Positions 12,916 to 24,603 of a stretch of 64,000 nucleotides of DNA are shown here, in pieces. Source of the DNA: Sympetrum striolatum (lineage: Eukaryota; Arthropoda; Insecta; Odonata; Libellulidae). The notes under the pieces were generated by a model. It did no database searches, was not told where the DNA came from, and worked only from the letters and a program-made list of their open reading frames with translations. The DNA lies in the NCBI GenBank assembly GCA_947579665.1, contig OX388351.1:4030001-4094000 (forward strand), in the 5' to 3' direction. Position 1 is the first letter of the stretch; each line of letters begins with the position of its first letter. A program made the position numbers and the translations under genes.

Positions 12916-15900
12916 TTTCTTGCAAACTATGGATTTTTGGGTATTTTAAAATATATTTTATATGGAATAAATATATGCTTTCCGAATCATTATGGTTTTC
13001 ATTAGAAAAGATAGGCAATTATTATAGTATTACAGGATGACCCGAAGCGTCAATGATTGCTGCTTAATTTTAACAGATATACGGTTAAAAGTTTATTTTT
13101 CTCTCTTCATTTATGGAGTCCTATCACATTGTCGCTTTTGCAGAAGTTGACAGCATCATTACAGTAGTATTGTCCAAAAGCCTCTTTTTTTCATTCCTTT
13201 TATAATCGGGTGTTACAATTTTTACAATGTATCTTTTTCCATTAATTTAAGATAACTAAAAGCATCAAAAATCATTCAATCCTACATAAGTTACGAATTC
13301 GTCACTTCATCATAGAAGATTAATTGCATTTAGCTTAAAAAACAACTTCAATAAATATATACAACGTTATTATTTTTAAGAAAGACACAGTTTTTAAAGC
13401 TACTAAAAATGTTGACTTTCTTATCTTGTCGTCGATTTTAATGAGAGGATTGGAAAGAATAATAAGTGAATGGATAAATACGATGATGAATCCCTCGGGG
13501 CTAACTCCTTCCATTGCCAATCATTGTCAAAAGAATTATCTCTCTAATTACTACCTCCCTTATATTCATAAGACTTTTCGTTGGCGAAAAACTCATTTTT
13601 GGTCGATATCTTAAGGACGTAAAACAAGGCTGACGCCGAAGGCTTTTTCACGTCATCAACAGTTTCATTTAAGAGTTCCTTTCAAATTTTATCCGGGATG
13701 CTGTAGACTATCATGTATCTCTCATCATTAGTTAATAATGTGATACGAATTCTCATTATCTTATGATGGTGTCCCCAGAAGGAGTCCTTTTCTTCGCATA
13801 GCGCAAAATTTCTTAATCGAGCGAAGAAGTTAATTGGTTATTTAAGAATTTGGAAGACGTTTTTTCCTCTGCGTCCTGCCCTAAAGACATAACCAGCTCT
13901 CTTTTGTTCGCACTATGTACTCGTTTAAGTCAGATTTTCAGTATGCCCGGAGAAAATGGGAGAGTTTCTTTTATTTTTCAGCCTCATCTTCCGTTCTTAA
14001 ATGTTCGTATCTTTACTATAAAGAACACCGTTGCAAACTAAACTATCTGATAACCTCACGCGGTCTTCACGATAGAAGTGACGTGTAACTGTCATTATAT
14101 TTATTTATTTATTATCATATACGCTGCGAGTGGAATTTCTTCTGGTGGTAGCCATATCCAATGATTATGAACAATTTAAATCAAGTAAATATTCCAAAAA
14201 TAACAGATACCCGACAGTATTCGAATACCGCAACAAGATGTAATTAACAGCCATCTTCCCGGTAACCCCACCAAAACATGTACTCCACATACATCCTCTA
14301 ATCACAAAAACTACATTTCACAGTTTACAATGTTACTTTTTACGCAAAAATATCACTTCATCGTTTTCACATCTTCACGTTTAAAAATATCCAAATAATA
14401 CAAAGCGTAAAGATATTGAATCCACTGAATTACATAAACTAAAGTATCTACTTTTAAAATCCTTTCTATCTTTCGGTGGGGGTTTAAATATGAAGTAGCG
14501 TATTCGGAAGCAGTCTTAAGTGTGAACATAAGTATGATCCAACTAAAGCGACAGTCAAATACTTTCTTAAATCCTTCAAAGTGATATTTCGAGTATATGT
14601 TGAGAAATTTACTTTGGGAAATACATTATGATGGATTCCGCAAAGCCTGCTCTCTATATTATGAGTGGCGCAAATAAGCCCCTTTATTCCCAGGGTGGTT
14701 ACGACTTCTGTTTAAGGCGACGGAATTCGTCACCCCTGTGTATCCCTAAAGATACGCAGTTATAGTATACATTGTAATATAGAGGGATACAAAAATAGAC
14801 GCGGAAATCCACGACGAGACAAGGAAAATGGTATATTGGCCTCCTCCAATTATACTTGTATGAGAGTGTAAATCTTCGGTATCTGGATAACCGAACCTTT
14901 ACGGCTTTCTCTCTCCGAAGAATTCTTAATCCAACGCTCTGAAAGGGAGCTACCAAATAAGTGCTGGCCCGTTAATAGTCTTAACTTTTATAAGGATACT
15001 GCACCCAAGAACCTTCTAACAACCTGAATATTTTACTTGCTTGAGACGCAAGATAAGGTTTAACTTGGGTGGTATTGACTGGCAGAGAAATGTATTGTGA
15101 TAAGCTTTTACGGAACCACACGAAATAAAACAATACACGACCGGCTACGCAGCAAGGCCGGATCATTTGGTCAAATTTACTTGCTCAGTCCAATTATCGG
15201 AGAATATATTGCAGAAATTGATTGCGCCTCATGCAGGTATAATATTTCCTGTCGTTAACTTTTACTTGAACTATTTATTAGCCACGTAAACTATATTATT
15301 TCAATGTAATACATTATATTGGAAAATAAAAAGCCAGGTATTTTGCCAGATACCTGATCAATGAGAGAAAAATCACCGCATGGAGCGTCAAAATTACATA
15401 TTGAAACACTCAAAACGAATTTGTTTCCATCTCTTTAATGTTTATATATCTTTAATTAAGGGTTATCCTTTGCATAGATATTTAATGCTTAGTCAGATAC
15501 GGATATAATATAGTACCTCTTTTAAAATAGTTTCACGACGAGAATATCTAACACTTCGTATAAACACCTATAACTATAAATAAGTGAAATATTGAAAGTT
15601 GTTCCATTAAAATTGGAATGCTATCAAAATATATAATGGAGAAATCCTTCATAATAGAATTTATCGGCGAACAATATTACTACTATTGTCATTCAACAGA
15701 AATCAGCTATTAATTTAGGATTACAGAAAATATTTTTACTAGAAAGTTAGATTGAGGAAAGACGTAAATTTATTTTTACGTTAAGATCGTTATATGGTAT
15801 AAGGCTCAGATAGTTGGATGAAATCTGTTTCGGTCGAAATAAAGCCGCCTGCATTGTAGGAAGTTCCTAACCCTTCAAATTGCATGGGAATTTTCATTGC

Positions 15901-15958
15901 TCTTAAAGAGAGCCTTTTAAACCTTCGGTAGAAGTTATGGTGTAATTCACCTTATTCT
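12916..15958. other. AT-rich stretch, no gene recognised
   Basis: Several 60-85-codon frames occur (13335-13520 minus, 13850-14041 plus, 14699-14956 minus) but none has a motif, splice framing or unusual composition. No repeats beyond simple AT-rich runs. Confidence 0.45.
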
Positions 15959-15959
15959 C

Positions 15960-16690
15960 TGTGGTGAATATACCTACATCTACATTAATACCCTACAAGT
16001 CGCCTTTCGGCGTGTGGCAGGGGGTGCAAACACCAGTTGAATCGGTGTTATTCGGTTATTGTCGCGTAACGTTCGCGGAAAGAATGAATCGCTAAAACGA
16101 TTCGTCCTAGCATCTATTTCTCTTAACTTACGGTCATTATCGGATCGACCGAGGTAGCAGGGGGGTTGCATGATACCGATTGTATCTTCCGAAAATGTAA
16201 TTTCCCTGAATTTATGAAGCAATCGCAGCCTAGCTTCCAATCTCCTTCCTTTCAAGGATTCCCAACCTACGACTGAGAGCATTTTTGTAACGCTTGCTTT
16301 TTTATCGTAGCATTTCTTAACAAAACGAACCGCTTTACGCTGCACTTTCTCGAGTTCGCGAGTACACGTTTCATCCGCCGGATCCCATATACTTGCCGCA
16401 TATTCCAGAAGGGGTCTGACCAAAGTAAAATAACATTGCTCTCTCACCTTTTAATCGCATTTCCCTACAATACGCTTTACAAAGCCAAACCTTTTACTTG
16501 CTTTGCCGCAGATTTTTCGAATATGCGTGCTCCAATTTAAGTTATTAGTAATGTTGATCCCGAGATATTTAACTGAATCTACTACTTTGATATTAATTCC
16601 ATTAATTTTGTACGGTTGATTTGGACGCAATTTTTTCTTTTCGAAGAAATTAACTACGGAGCCTACGTTAATATCTAAATTCCATATCCA
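15960..16690 (-). pseudogene. 5'-truncated CR1/Jockey-like non-LTR retrotransposon
   Basis: Read from about 16690 leftwards the frame gives KYLGINITNNLNWSTHI and ASKRFGFVKRIVGKC, the thumb/C-terminal part after the reverse-transcriptase core. After an in-frame TAA, a 155-codon frame (16447-15980) carries LVRPLLEYAASIWDP, ELEKVQRKAVRFV, LREIDARTNRFSDSFFPR. This order is diagnostic for ORF2 ends of the CR1/Jockey superfamily. The catalytic RT motifs and endonuclease are absent, so the copy is dead on arrival by 5' truncation. The left end carries the 3' UTR hairpin described separately. Confidence 0.88.
15991..16025 (-). other. 3' UTR hairpin of the non-LTR element
   Basis: On the minus strand CCCCCTGCCACACGCCGAAA is followed by GGCGACTTGTAGGG. 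GCC/GGC and the outer CCC(C)/GGG blocks can pair. A near-identical structure ends the different element at 39291-39325, so it is probably the RNA feature the element's reverse transcriptase recognises. Confidence 0.6.
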
Positions 16691-17318
16691 TACCTAATTT
16701 GCTTATGAATCTCGATGTCTTGTTTACGGACAGATTCCTTGTTTATAACGTTTTATTTACATCAAAGTCATTTCCTCTGTTGTAATGCTTGAAATTATGC
16801 AGTAAATCTGAACCATATGAAGTCTGTTAATTTTTAGCCCCTTTTCCTTGCCTTAATCTGTCTTCTTATATCCATGAATCGAATGGTGGATAGAGTTGAG
16901 AATGTCTTTTCTTAAGATTGAGTGATGACGTTTTTAACCTTATACAGTGAAGGAATTAGCAGCTCTTGTGCGCTTAGTGAAAATAGTCGCATTCTAAATT
17001 TGAGCACTAAGTGGATTTAAATTCGACGACACTCAATATTAAAGCGCTTCTCGCAGTAACACGATTCTCAATGAAGAACGCAAGACAGAGTTCTTAATAT
17101 AGGATTGAGATTTTATTGTAAAAATGGTACGAAAAGGAACCAGTAAAGCGAAGTAAATACTGCTCGTTGAGTTTGAGAGGCAACTCTCGAATAGAGAGAG
17201 ATTTTAATAATACGATAATTCGAGTTCGAGTTGACTTTTTTTATATTCACTCAAACTTTAGTTTTCAATGTTTCTCTCCTTTTAAAAATCTTTACTGTTC
17301 AGTATTTTTTCCGTTTTT
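16691..17318. other. Intergenic stretch, nothing recognised
   Basis: No gene or repeat visible between the retroelement and the repeat that follows. Confidence 0.45.
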
Positions 17319-18302
17319 ACTTTCTCCATATACGTAATATAAAGAAAGTATTGCTTTCATGATAAAAACGACTTCGAGATTTCAACGGAAATACATGTTT
17401 TGGGGTCCCTAGAATGCGTTTTGACCATTTTCAGAATGATGTCTGTGTGTACGTGTGTGTGTGCTTGTGGGCGCTCTAACGTAAAAACGGTCAGTCGTAT
17501 CATAACCAAACTTCTTATATAGCATTATGGTTTGTGCTGTCAGAGTTGATTAGTTTTTGGAGTAAATCTGTTGACCGAAAGTCGAGCTTTATTCTTCGAA
17601 GCAAATTTCCGTTTTTGCAAACTATCTCCATTAATTTGATATTTAGGTATATTCTATTATTTATACAAAATTAGAAAATGTATCTTACTATAACTTTTGT
17701 ATTAAACATATTTATGTATTACTGATTGTTTAGGAGTTCTTCGTGAAATACTGATAAACCGGAAGTTGCTGATTATGTACTTTGTGGGCGCTCTAACATG
17801 AAAACTATTTTTTGCATCAACACAAAATTTCATATTTTGTACTTTAGTTTGTGTCGTTAGCGTTGATTAGTTTTTGGAGTAAATCCGTAAACCGGAAGTT
17901 GAGCTTTACACCTCGAAGCTCGTTTCCGTTTTTGAAAAATATCTCCATTAATATGATATTTAGGTATATACTGTTATTTATAAAAGTTTTAGAAAATGTA
18001 AATTACTATAACTTTAGTGTGAATTATATTTTTGTTTAACTGATTTTCTAGGAGTTATTCATGAAATACTGATAAACCGGAAGTTGCTGATTATGTACTT
18101 GGTGGGCGCTCTGGGCGCAGTGAGCGAAAGGCCAATTTCATCGTTTTACATCAAAGATGTCCCAAAAAACAATATTTATAATGTTTGTAAAGTAAACGAT
18201 AATATAATGTAAAATAATCACTTATCTTCCAAGTTTGGATTGAATATAGAGTCTGAAAATACTGTCGTAGATAAATATTTACATCTTATATATGAAGAAA
18301 GT
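17319..18302 (+). mobile_element. Unnamed repeat element with internal 317-bp tandem units, copy 1
   Basis: A second copy lies at 57871-59475. The ends are ACTTTCTCCATATA and TATATATGAAGAAAGT, imperfect inverted repeats. Inside, GGGCGCTCT starts units at 17469, 17786 and 18104, giving periods of 317 and 318 bases. Each unit contains GTTGATTAGTTTTTGGAGTA and one or two ACCGGAAGT sites (17758, 17891, 18076). No open frame of note is present (a 62-codon frame lies at 17851-18039), so it looks like a non-autonomous DNA element, but no target duplication is evident and the class is unproven. Confidence 0.65.
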
Positions 18303-19499
18303 CATTTGCTGGCCACATCAGATTGAGTACATACGTTTGACAAACTTGAAATTCATCTTGGGTTATGACGTAGATTATAAAGTTGAAGTATAACGCTTTT
18401 ATTCAAATGATACTGAATTATTACTAATATGTATATATTAACGTAATATAAATAGAAAAAAACACTCACATTGAAAAAATTGAAATATATACTTAAAAAG
18501 ATATTCCATTTAAAAGTTAGAGCAAAAAACAGTTCAATGACATTCGTTGACGAATCAAAACCAACGCTGTACCGAAATTTGGGTTTCTCCTTTATACTAC
18601 CGTTCCCTAGTTCAACCAGCAGATTCGATCCATCGAGACGCAATGTCATCTAAGGGAAGCAAAACAGCTGAACTGTTTACCTTTACAAATACAAATCGAA
18701 TCTAAATCTAATATCCAAAATCTCTCATCCTATTTGGGACAAACCAGAGATACCCCACTTTCGCCATAAAACGACACAAAGAAATTCGACCTGGATATCA
18801 AGACCTATCTCGCGTTGATCTCTCGGAAAACCCGCAACTTTAGTGAGCGGCTCTGAAGAGTGAACCTCCCCATGCGTCTTTCCATCTGTTATTCACGGAA
18901 GGGCGTACTTGTGACTGCAGGTCGTCGCTGCATGGGGATCGATGTTTATGTATGGGAGGAAATGTGTCCAATTGGCGCGGTCCTTTTGTGGAAGCAGATG
19001 CCCTTTCCAATCGGCCATCTTGCCCTCCAATATTACGCCGGCCGCTATGTCCTGAAGGTTGTCATCTGCTTTGTTATTCGGATCCCAGACGGCCATAGTG
19101 GAGAACCGCTACTGTTAAATGCTTCCGAAATAAAATGCGCATATCATGCATCAACGATTGAGAGCTTTATCTCACGGCTGAGAGAGCCACCGAAAGGTTG
19201 GGATGGCCACGATGACAAGATGTGATGTGGTAACTCGCTTCTTACGGCGGTTTCATCTTTTGATGTCCGATTTTTTTCCGGGATACTCTTTAGCTACCCC
19301 ACTGGTGGAATATTTTCTCTTAGAGGTCGTGAGGAAAAAACAGCGAACGCTAGCTCATGAGGATGCGATGCTATGGTTTTAGGACCCTAGAACTAAACTA
19401 AGCTGCCACAACTATGAAAATGTCTACGTCTATAAATTTCACGTGTGAAGCGCAAATTTATATCGTTTATACTTGTATTAATCGAAGGGAATACACCAT
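18303..19499. other. GC-balanced island (18780-19320), no gene recognised
   Basis: The island is open on both strands: 121 codons plus strand (18860-19225) and 67 codons minus strand (18893-19096). Neither has a recognisable domain, and the frames mask each other, so coding status is undecided. It may be a conserved regulatory element or a single exon. Confidence 0.35.
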
Positions 19500-19745
19500 G
19501 AAGCTATTTCTCTATTCGATTACTTTAGCGTATCTGAAAAATAAATATATGAAGAGCCTCATTCTAGCATATATTTCCCTGATCTTCCTCTCAGCGTTTG
19601 AGCAGCAAACATGGAGGACGCATAATATCGGATGCATCCTCTAGGAAAGTACTGTCTCTGAACTAAATTTAATCTTTGTTTAGATCTTCTGTCTTCGAAA
19701 GGTTCCCATCCTGGATTCTGAAGCACCTGAGAAACGCAAGTCTAT
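19500..19745 (-). pseudogene. Decayed CR1/Jockey-like ORF2 C-terminal fragment
   Basis: Minus-strand sequence matches the fragments at 8520-8800 and 42075-42300 in order: CAGGATGGGAACCTTTCGAA, then TTTCCTAGAGGATG, CGATATTATGCGTCCTCC, GAGAGGAAGATCAGGGAAAT. The protein-level equivalents are the SLED/R, F-K-F and KIREI blocks of the ORF2 tail. Several indels break the frame. Confidence 0.7.
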
Positions 19746-22506
19746 TGTAACCTACTTTATAGCGATAAAAACTATGAATTTTTCAGGAAATATGATACGA
19801 AATATAGTAGCGTAAAAAAGTATTCATATTTTAGCCGATTCATTCATACGACAATTATTTTGGAATCAAAACAATTCTTACATTTTTAAAAGTAACAAAA
19901 ATTCTGGAGTATAACAAGACAAACTTCTGCACTCTCCGAGATTATGCAAGGAGACTAGCCACATTGATATCCATTCAGAAGTTAATTACCTAACTGTTCT
20001 ATAATTCTTTTCTCGAGTCAGTTACTTTAAATGCGTCCTTTACACAGATAAGATGTATGCAAAATAATGTGATAGAGATCCCTAAATATAAAGGGAAACC
20101 TTTCAGCCCAAGAAAATGGAAAAAATACGATTATTTGGTAAAAATAAGAGCTGTATTTTTAAATTATTATCATTCGAATGGATCAGAGCACGATACGATG
20201 AATTGAAACTATAGCCACAAGTTAATTTATGTAATCATATAATTTATTGATACAATGATATGATTATTTAAGTTTTATTTCTGATAGAAATATCATAAAT
20301 ATCATCGTCTCTGTAAGCACTCCTGTTTACCGCTATTTTGCTGAGCATAACCTACTCTAGGCGGCGATTTTCTTTTACAGTATCTATATCTTATGTGTAG
20401 AATAGAGAATCTTTTATACTTGCAAAATTGGGAGATACTAGAATAGTATTTGCATAAATTCGATCCTTTATACAGAAAGCGAAAACCCTCTAGAATTTAG
20501 CTACATGGAAACGAAGATTAATTAATACGAAATCATGCAAACACTTGCTCTTAAGCATTTACATCATCATGTTATTCTCGCGTTAGTAAGGTTAAAGTCT
20601 TGACAAAACTTCTGATTTATGGAAGTTAATATCCAGTTCTTGGAAAGTAAAGAAAAGAGAAATTTAAATTAACAGAGAGGTTGTTCCTTTATGGTTTTGG
20701 CGTTTTTATTAGTTCCTTTACTCAGTTTTGTACATTTTAATACATTTTCCTATTTTAGTTTCCTTTCTTTCAAACATTTCGGAATGAAGATAATGTCTGT
20801 GTAAGATTATATCCGTCTCTGTCATTTGCGTTTGCCTGAAACTATTATTAATTATTAGTCAAATGAATATAGTATCCTATGCAGATATATTGCCAGATTC
20901 ATTTCCGTACACTTAATCTTTAGAAGCAGGGAGGATAGACATCAATTTTCTTAATCGGCTGTGATTAGGTGAATTCATTCTTTCACTTTCAGCGTAATGT
21001 ATAAAAAGGAAATGTTAAACACTAAGCTGGCGCATCACGAATCCGGTGACTTTTTGGTCGCTGAATGGTCTTTCGATGGACTTTCCAGATGCTTCAGTGG
21101 ATATTTAAATACGGGACGAGTCCTTATCTTGAAGGAAGGACATCGTCACCGCATAATAAGCCAAGTGTGGCTATTGCATACCACTCGGGACGGACGAGGA
21201 CGAATTTAGAGGTATTTGTTTTCCTTAGGTTTCTTCTAAAGTTCTTTCATCGCCTCTACATCTTAATCTATCTGTATATATCTTCCAAATAAAGGAAATA
21301 AACAATTTTACAATGGAATTTAATGAGAGATGTCCCCCAAAAATAGAGTTCCTAATAACCCTCGTCCGAAATTGTCCCGAGCCAAAACTCGATTTCTCAC
21401 ATGTTCGAAAATCCCAAAAACGCGCTTGATAATTTTCAAAAATTTACCGCACGCATTTGATAATAAGTAAGATTAGGCACCAGATATGATATGTTCATAC
21501 TTTCATTTTGATCTCACGCATCTCCAAAAGTTATTCTTCAGCCAAGTCCGAAAATCTACGAAAGATTCTTCGTTGGTTGAGAAATTACGTTGATTACTTG
21601 CTAGTCCAGGTGCTGCTAAGGTGCCAAATTATAGTGTACATACATCCAAATCGGTTGGACCCGAAGGTATTCTATATTATCCGTGTTTAATATTTTGCTA
21701 CGAAGGTGGAGAGTGTGGGACTTGTTGACGCAACGGAGTTTGTGTTCGCGACGGGGTTTTTTGATTGTTGAAAAAGGAGAGATAAGGGTTTTGGAAATAA
21801 AGTTCGTTGTTTTTCGCCAAAAAGATTCTCACCTATTCACGAGCCCACGGAATACGTAACAATATTTATATTTTTTACAAAACGTCCTTTTTGATTTGAG
21901 TAAAATTCTTTTATTATCTCTGATTTCGGTAACAAGTTATGGTGACATTAGTGTTTACTCATTAGAGAAGGCAGGTTTTGCGTCCGATTAATCGAGTGAA
22001 ATTACTGAAATTATTGCGCGAATAAAGTATATCATAGGAAATCATACCGTTCAAAGTGGCATAACAGATAATAAATTAACTATTCAATTACTTTTCGTAT
22101 ATATTTTACTCTTAATGAGCACTTATGAGCTGTGTGAGACCTTGAATTAAAATAGGAATATGTTATTCGAAATTATTTGCTTATTATATTTGTAATGAAT
22201 ACTTAGAAATTATTAATTCTTTTCATTCTGTTGTTCCCATCTGTTCCGGTCTGTTCTACGATAACCTACAGTACACTTTGCCATTATAGATAAGGTTTTG
22301 GAAACAAGGCACTGATCGCGTCAATTGTACCAATTAATTATTTTTGGTCCTTTGCCGTAGTTTTACCGCCTTTGGCTGGCAGCTTCAAACAACAACTAAT
22401 AACCCTTTTAAGGAAACTTTCTATAATCACTCATAGTTGATAAATCTTAAACATGAGCGTATTTTAACATTACATATCTACTAACCTATGTATGATACAG
22501 AATCCA
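19746..22506. other. AT-rich stretch, one possible spliced frame, otherwise nothing
   Basis: A pyrimidine tract and AG (CATTCTTTCACTTTCAG, ending 20993) precede a 70-codon plus-strand frame at 20997-21209 in a GC-balanced patch. It has no known motif and overlaps a second open frame, so I do not call an exon. The rest is AT-rich without recognisable features. Confidence 0.4.
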
Positions 22507-22957
22507 GGTAAAAATGCCACCGGTAAAAATGCCACGGTAAAAATGACACAGTAAAAATGCCACCAAACTCAACCCATCGACTTTTAGCCAAAGTTATCTT
22601 TAAGTTCAGAAATTGTGACAACAATTATATACGATTTAATTAAAGGAACCCCGCGCACCCCACTCAACCCATCCGCTTTTAGCCAAAGTTATCTTTAAGT
22701 GCCAATTGGAAAACAATGCCGCTATGACATCTAGTAATTATAGCATGTTCCATTGTCAATGTGGCCTTAAAAGTTGTCAAATGGTGTATTATAGCGTAAA
22801 GATGACATATAACAAAATTATTGCATTCTATACTGGAGAAACTACAAAAATATGAGTCATTGGCAAAATGGTTATGTCCACCCGTGAAAATTCTGCTGTG
22901 ACATTTTTACAGCCCACAGAATTCCAGTGTGGCATTTTTACCTGTGAAATTTTTACC
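22507..22957. mobile_element. Foldback/MITE-like repeat with tandem inverted GGTAAAAATGCCAC ends
   Basis: The left end has four near-perfect tandem copies of the 14-mer GGTAAAAATGCCAC (22507, 22522, 22536, 22550). The right end has the reverse complement at 22898-22910, 22929-22942 and 22944-22957 with one or two mismatches. Between them CTCAACCCATC-CTTTTAGCC and AAAGTTATCTTTAAGT occur twice (22567-22605, 22662-22700). No protein is encoded. The arrangement is typical of foldback-type non-autonomous DNA elements; no target duplication can be fixed. Confidence 0.75.
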
Positions 22958-23189
22958 GCGCACAATGATACATACAGTACGCGCATTTAAAATAACGTGA
23001 ACCCTCTTTAATAAAGTATATGGTTTATTAAATTCACATTTAGGCCATAGCTACGCACATTTCATATTCGTTAGTTTGAAACTCTATATTGCTAAATTGC
23101 TGATTAATTTATCATTTTTTATTACTATACGTACAGATTTACAGTTAATTTGAATACTCTGCAGTACATAGCAACATCATTCTCCAACA

Positions 23190-23336
23190 CTTTACTTATA
23201 GGTTTGAAGACCTCTTCAGATAAAATATTCTACTCCTTACGCCTTCTATAAATAAACGTATTCACTAGGTGGCAACGTTTCATAATAGAGGCACAACTTT
23301 TACAAATAAAGACGATTTATTATTATTATTATTACT
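23190..23336 (+). repeat. Probable non-LTR 3' end with (TTA)n tail
   Basis: The stretch ends AATAAAGACGATTTATTATT with further ATT repeats, the usual form of a non-LTR or SINE 3' end. The preceding 100 bases are GC-balanced relative to the flanks (ACTAGGTGGCAACGTTTC). No coding part is recognisable and no second copy is seen in the window. Confidence 0.4.
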
Positions 23337-23397
23337 TCTCATCGTTTTCTGTTGTATTTAAATTCTCTAAGTTGTTGTATCCTACCCTAGAATCTAC

Positions 23398-23870
23398 TTG
23401 TCCGGCACCGAGTTGATAGTGGGCATCCATTATAAACAGGGATCGATTGGGAACCAAAAATTAGCACACTCGGACCCAAAAATAAGATTTCTCGCCAGAA
23501 AACAAGAAGCAATTGGTAAAGTAGTTTTAACCCAATGTTTCGCATTGCCGATGATTTTCTTCAGCAATTCTTTGTATTTCGAAAGCAGTTCATGCACCTC
23601 ACCGCAGGTCATGTTGAGATTTATAACGGAGGGATTATCCTTTACACTACATGCGATAAATTGTCGCGATAATGTTGCGAGTTTAAACTCCCTCAAGATC
23701 TCCTATGCGCTTCTCATTGCATACAATGTGAATGTAATAATTCGATTTTCTTCGATCTGGATGGAATAAGACAAAATAAGCATTTACTATGTAAAATAAG
23801 CACATTTTTTTCTAAGATTTTCTCCTTTAAAATAAGCACGGTTCTCGGAGATAAGCACGTTATGGGAGCC
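23398..23870. other. Two-strand open region plus repeated AAAATAAGCAC motif
   Basis: An 88-codon minus-strand frame (23430-23696) has an amphipathic stretch (VHELLSKYKELLKKI) and a Cys-containing C-terminus but no motif I recognise; the plus strand is open for 123 codons. At 23771-23865 the motif AAATAAGCA(C/T) or its shorter form ATAAGCAC occurs four times at irregular spacing. Possibly a decayed element. Confidence 0.35.
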
Positions 23871-24372
23871 CTGATTATAAAATATATCCTAATCTAATAA
23901 AAATATGGAGACATCATTCAAATCGGTTAAGCGCGTAATTCTCATTTTTAGCACCAATTTTTAGTGCGAATTAATTTGTAAAGGTGAGCATAGTACCTGA
24001 ACGAAACAGTTACCAATGTAAACGGGATGCGTCACACAATTTCTCAATTCCGGTAATGGATGGTGAATCAAATCGTACGCTAATCAGAATAGTACGTTAT
24101 TTTCGATCAGTAACGGGATCCGTCCTCGAGGAGGCTACCGTTTCCCATCTTAGAGCAGCCAATAGAAAATCCAGCTCTTTATCACGTATCATCTGCCGCA
24201 CATTGGGTTCCACAAAAACCTCAGACCTGGACCACATAATAATATTCATTAAGGTTGTCCCCGTGCTCAACAATCCGTCCCTGATTCGATGGGACTTCCC
24301 CTTCTGCTAACTTGGGCGTAACAATCACTCGAAGCTCCTCCTCGGCTCACCAGAGGGACAACAGTCCGATGT

Positions 24373-24575
24373 TCACTTTTTTGCCTTCCTCCTCGTCCAA
24401 TGGATTTCCCGTCTCCCTTGATTTTCCGGATTTCCCCAACCGCCGCCTAATCCTCGCTCATGAAATAAGTCTTTTATGGCTGCGTAAAAGGTGGGATTAT
24501 CTGCTGTTAAACACGTGCGCATGCCCTTTGAGGCCGCGCGAAGGAGGATGTTGATGGGTTGGGACATTGATGTTT
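24373..24575 (-). CDS. Candidate terminal coding exon, unknown protein
   Basis: On the minus strand an acceptor CCACTTTTTCAG (AG at 24577-24576) opens a frame of 66 codons ending in TGA at 24373. Reading: two bases, then TSMSQPINILLRAASKGMRT..., a Gly-rich middle and a basic tail WTRRKAKK. Sequence is GC-richer than the flanks. No domain is recognised and the plus strand is also open here, so the call rests on the acceptor and open frame only. Confidence 0.22.
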
Positions 24576-24603
24576 CTGAAAAAGTGGCGGATTGTGGTGA
24601 CAA

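Noticed and set aside
15301..15460. Possible short inverted repeats in AT-rich DNA
   Set aside because: Simple AT-rich pairing, not above what is expected by chance.
17440..17470. GT microsatellite as a separate feature
   Set aside because: Short and imperfect, part of the unnamed element in both copies.
18860..19225. 121-codon plus-strand frame as a gene
   Set aside because: Opposite strand is equally open and no domain is visible; listed as an island.
23398..23769. 123-codon plus-strand and 88-codon minus-strand frames
   Set aside because: They overlap each other and neither shows a known motif or splice context; kept only as an undecided region.
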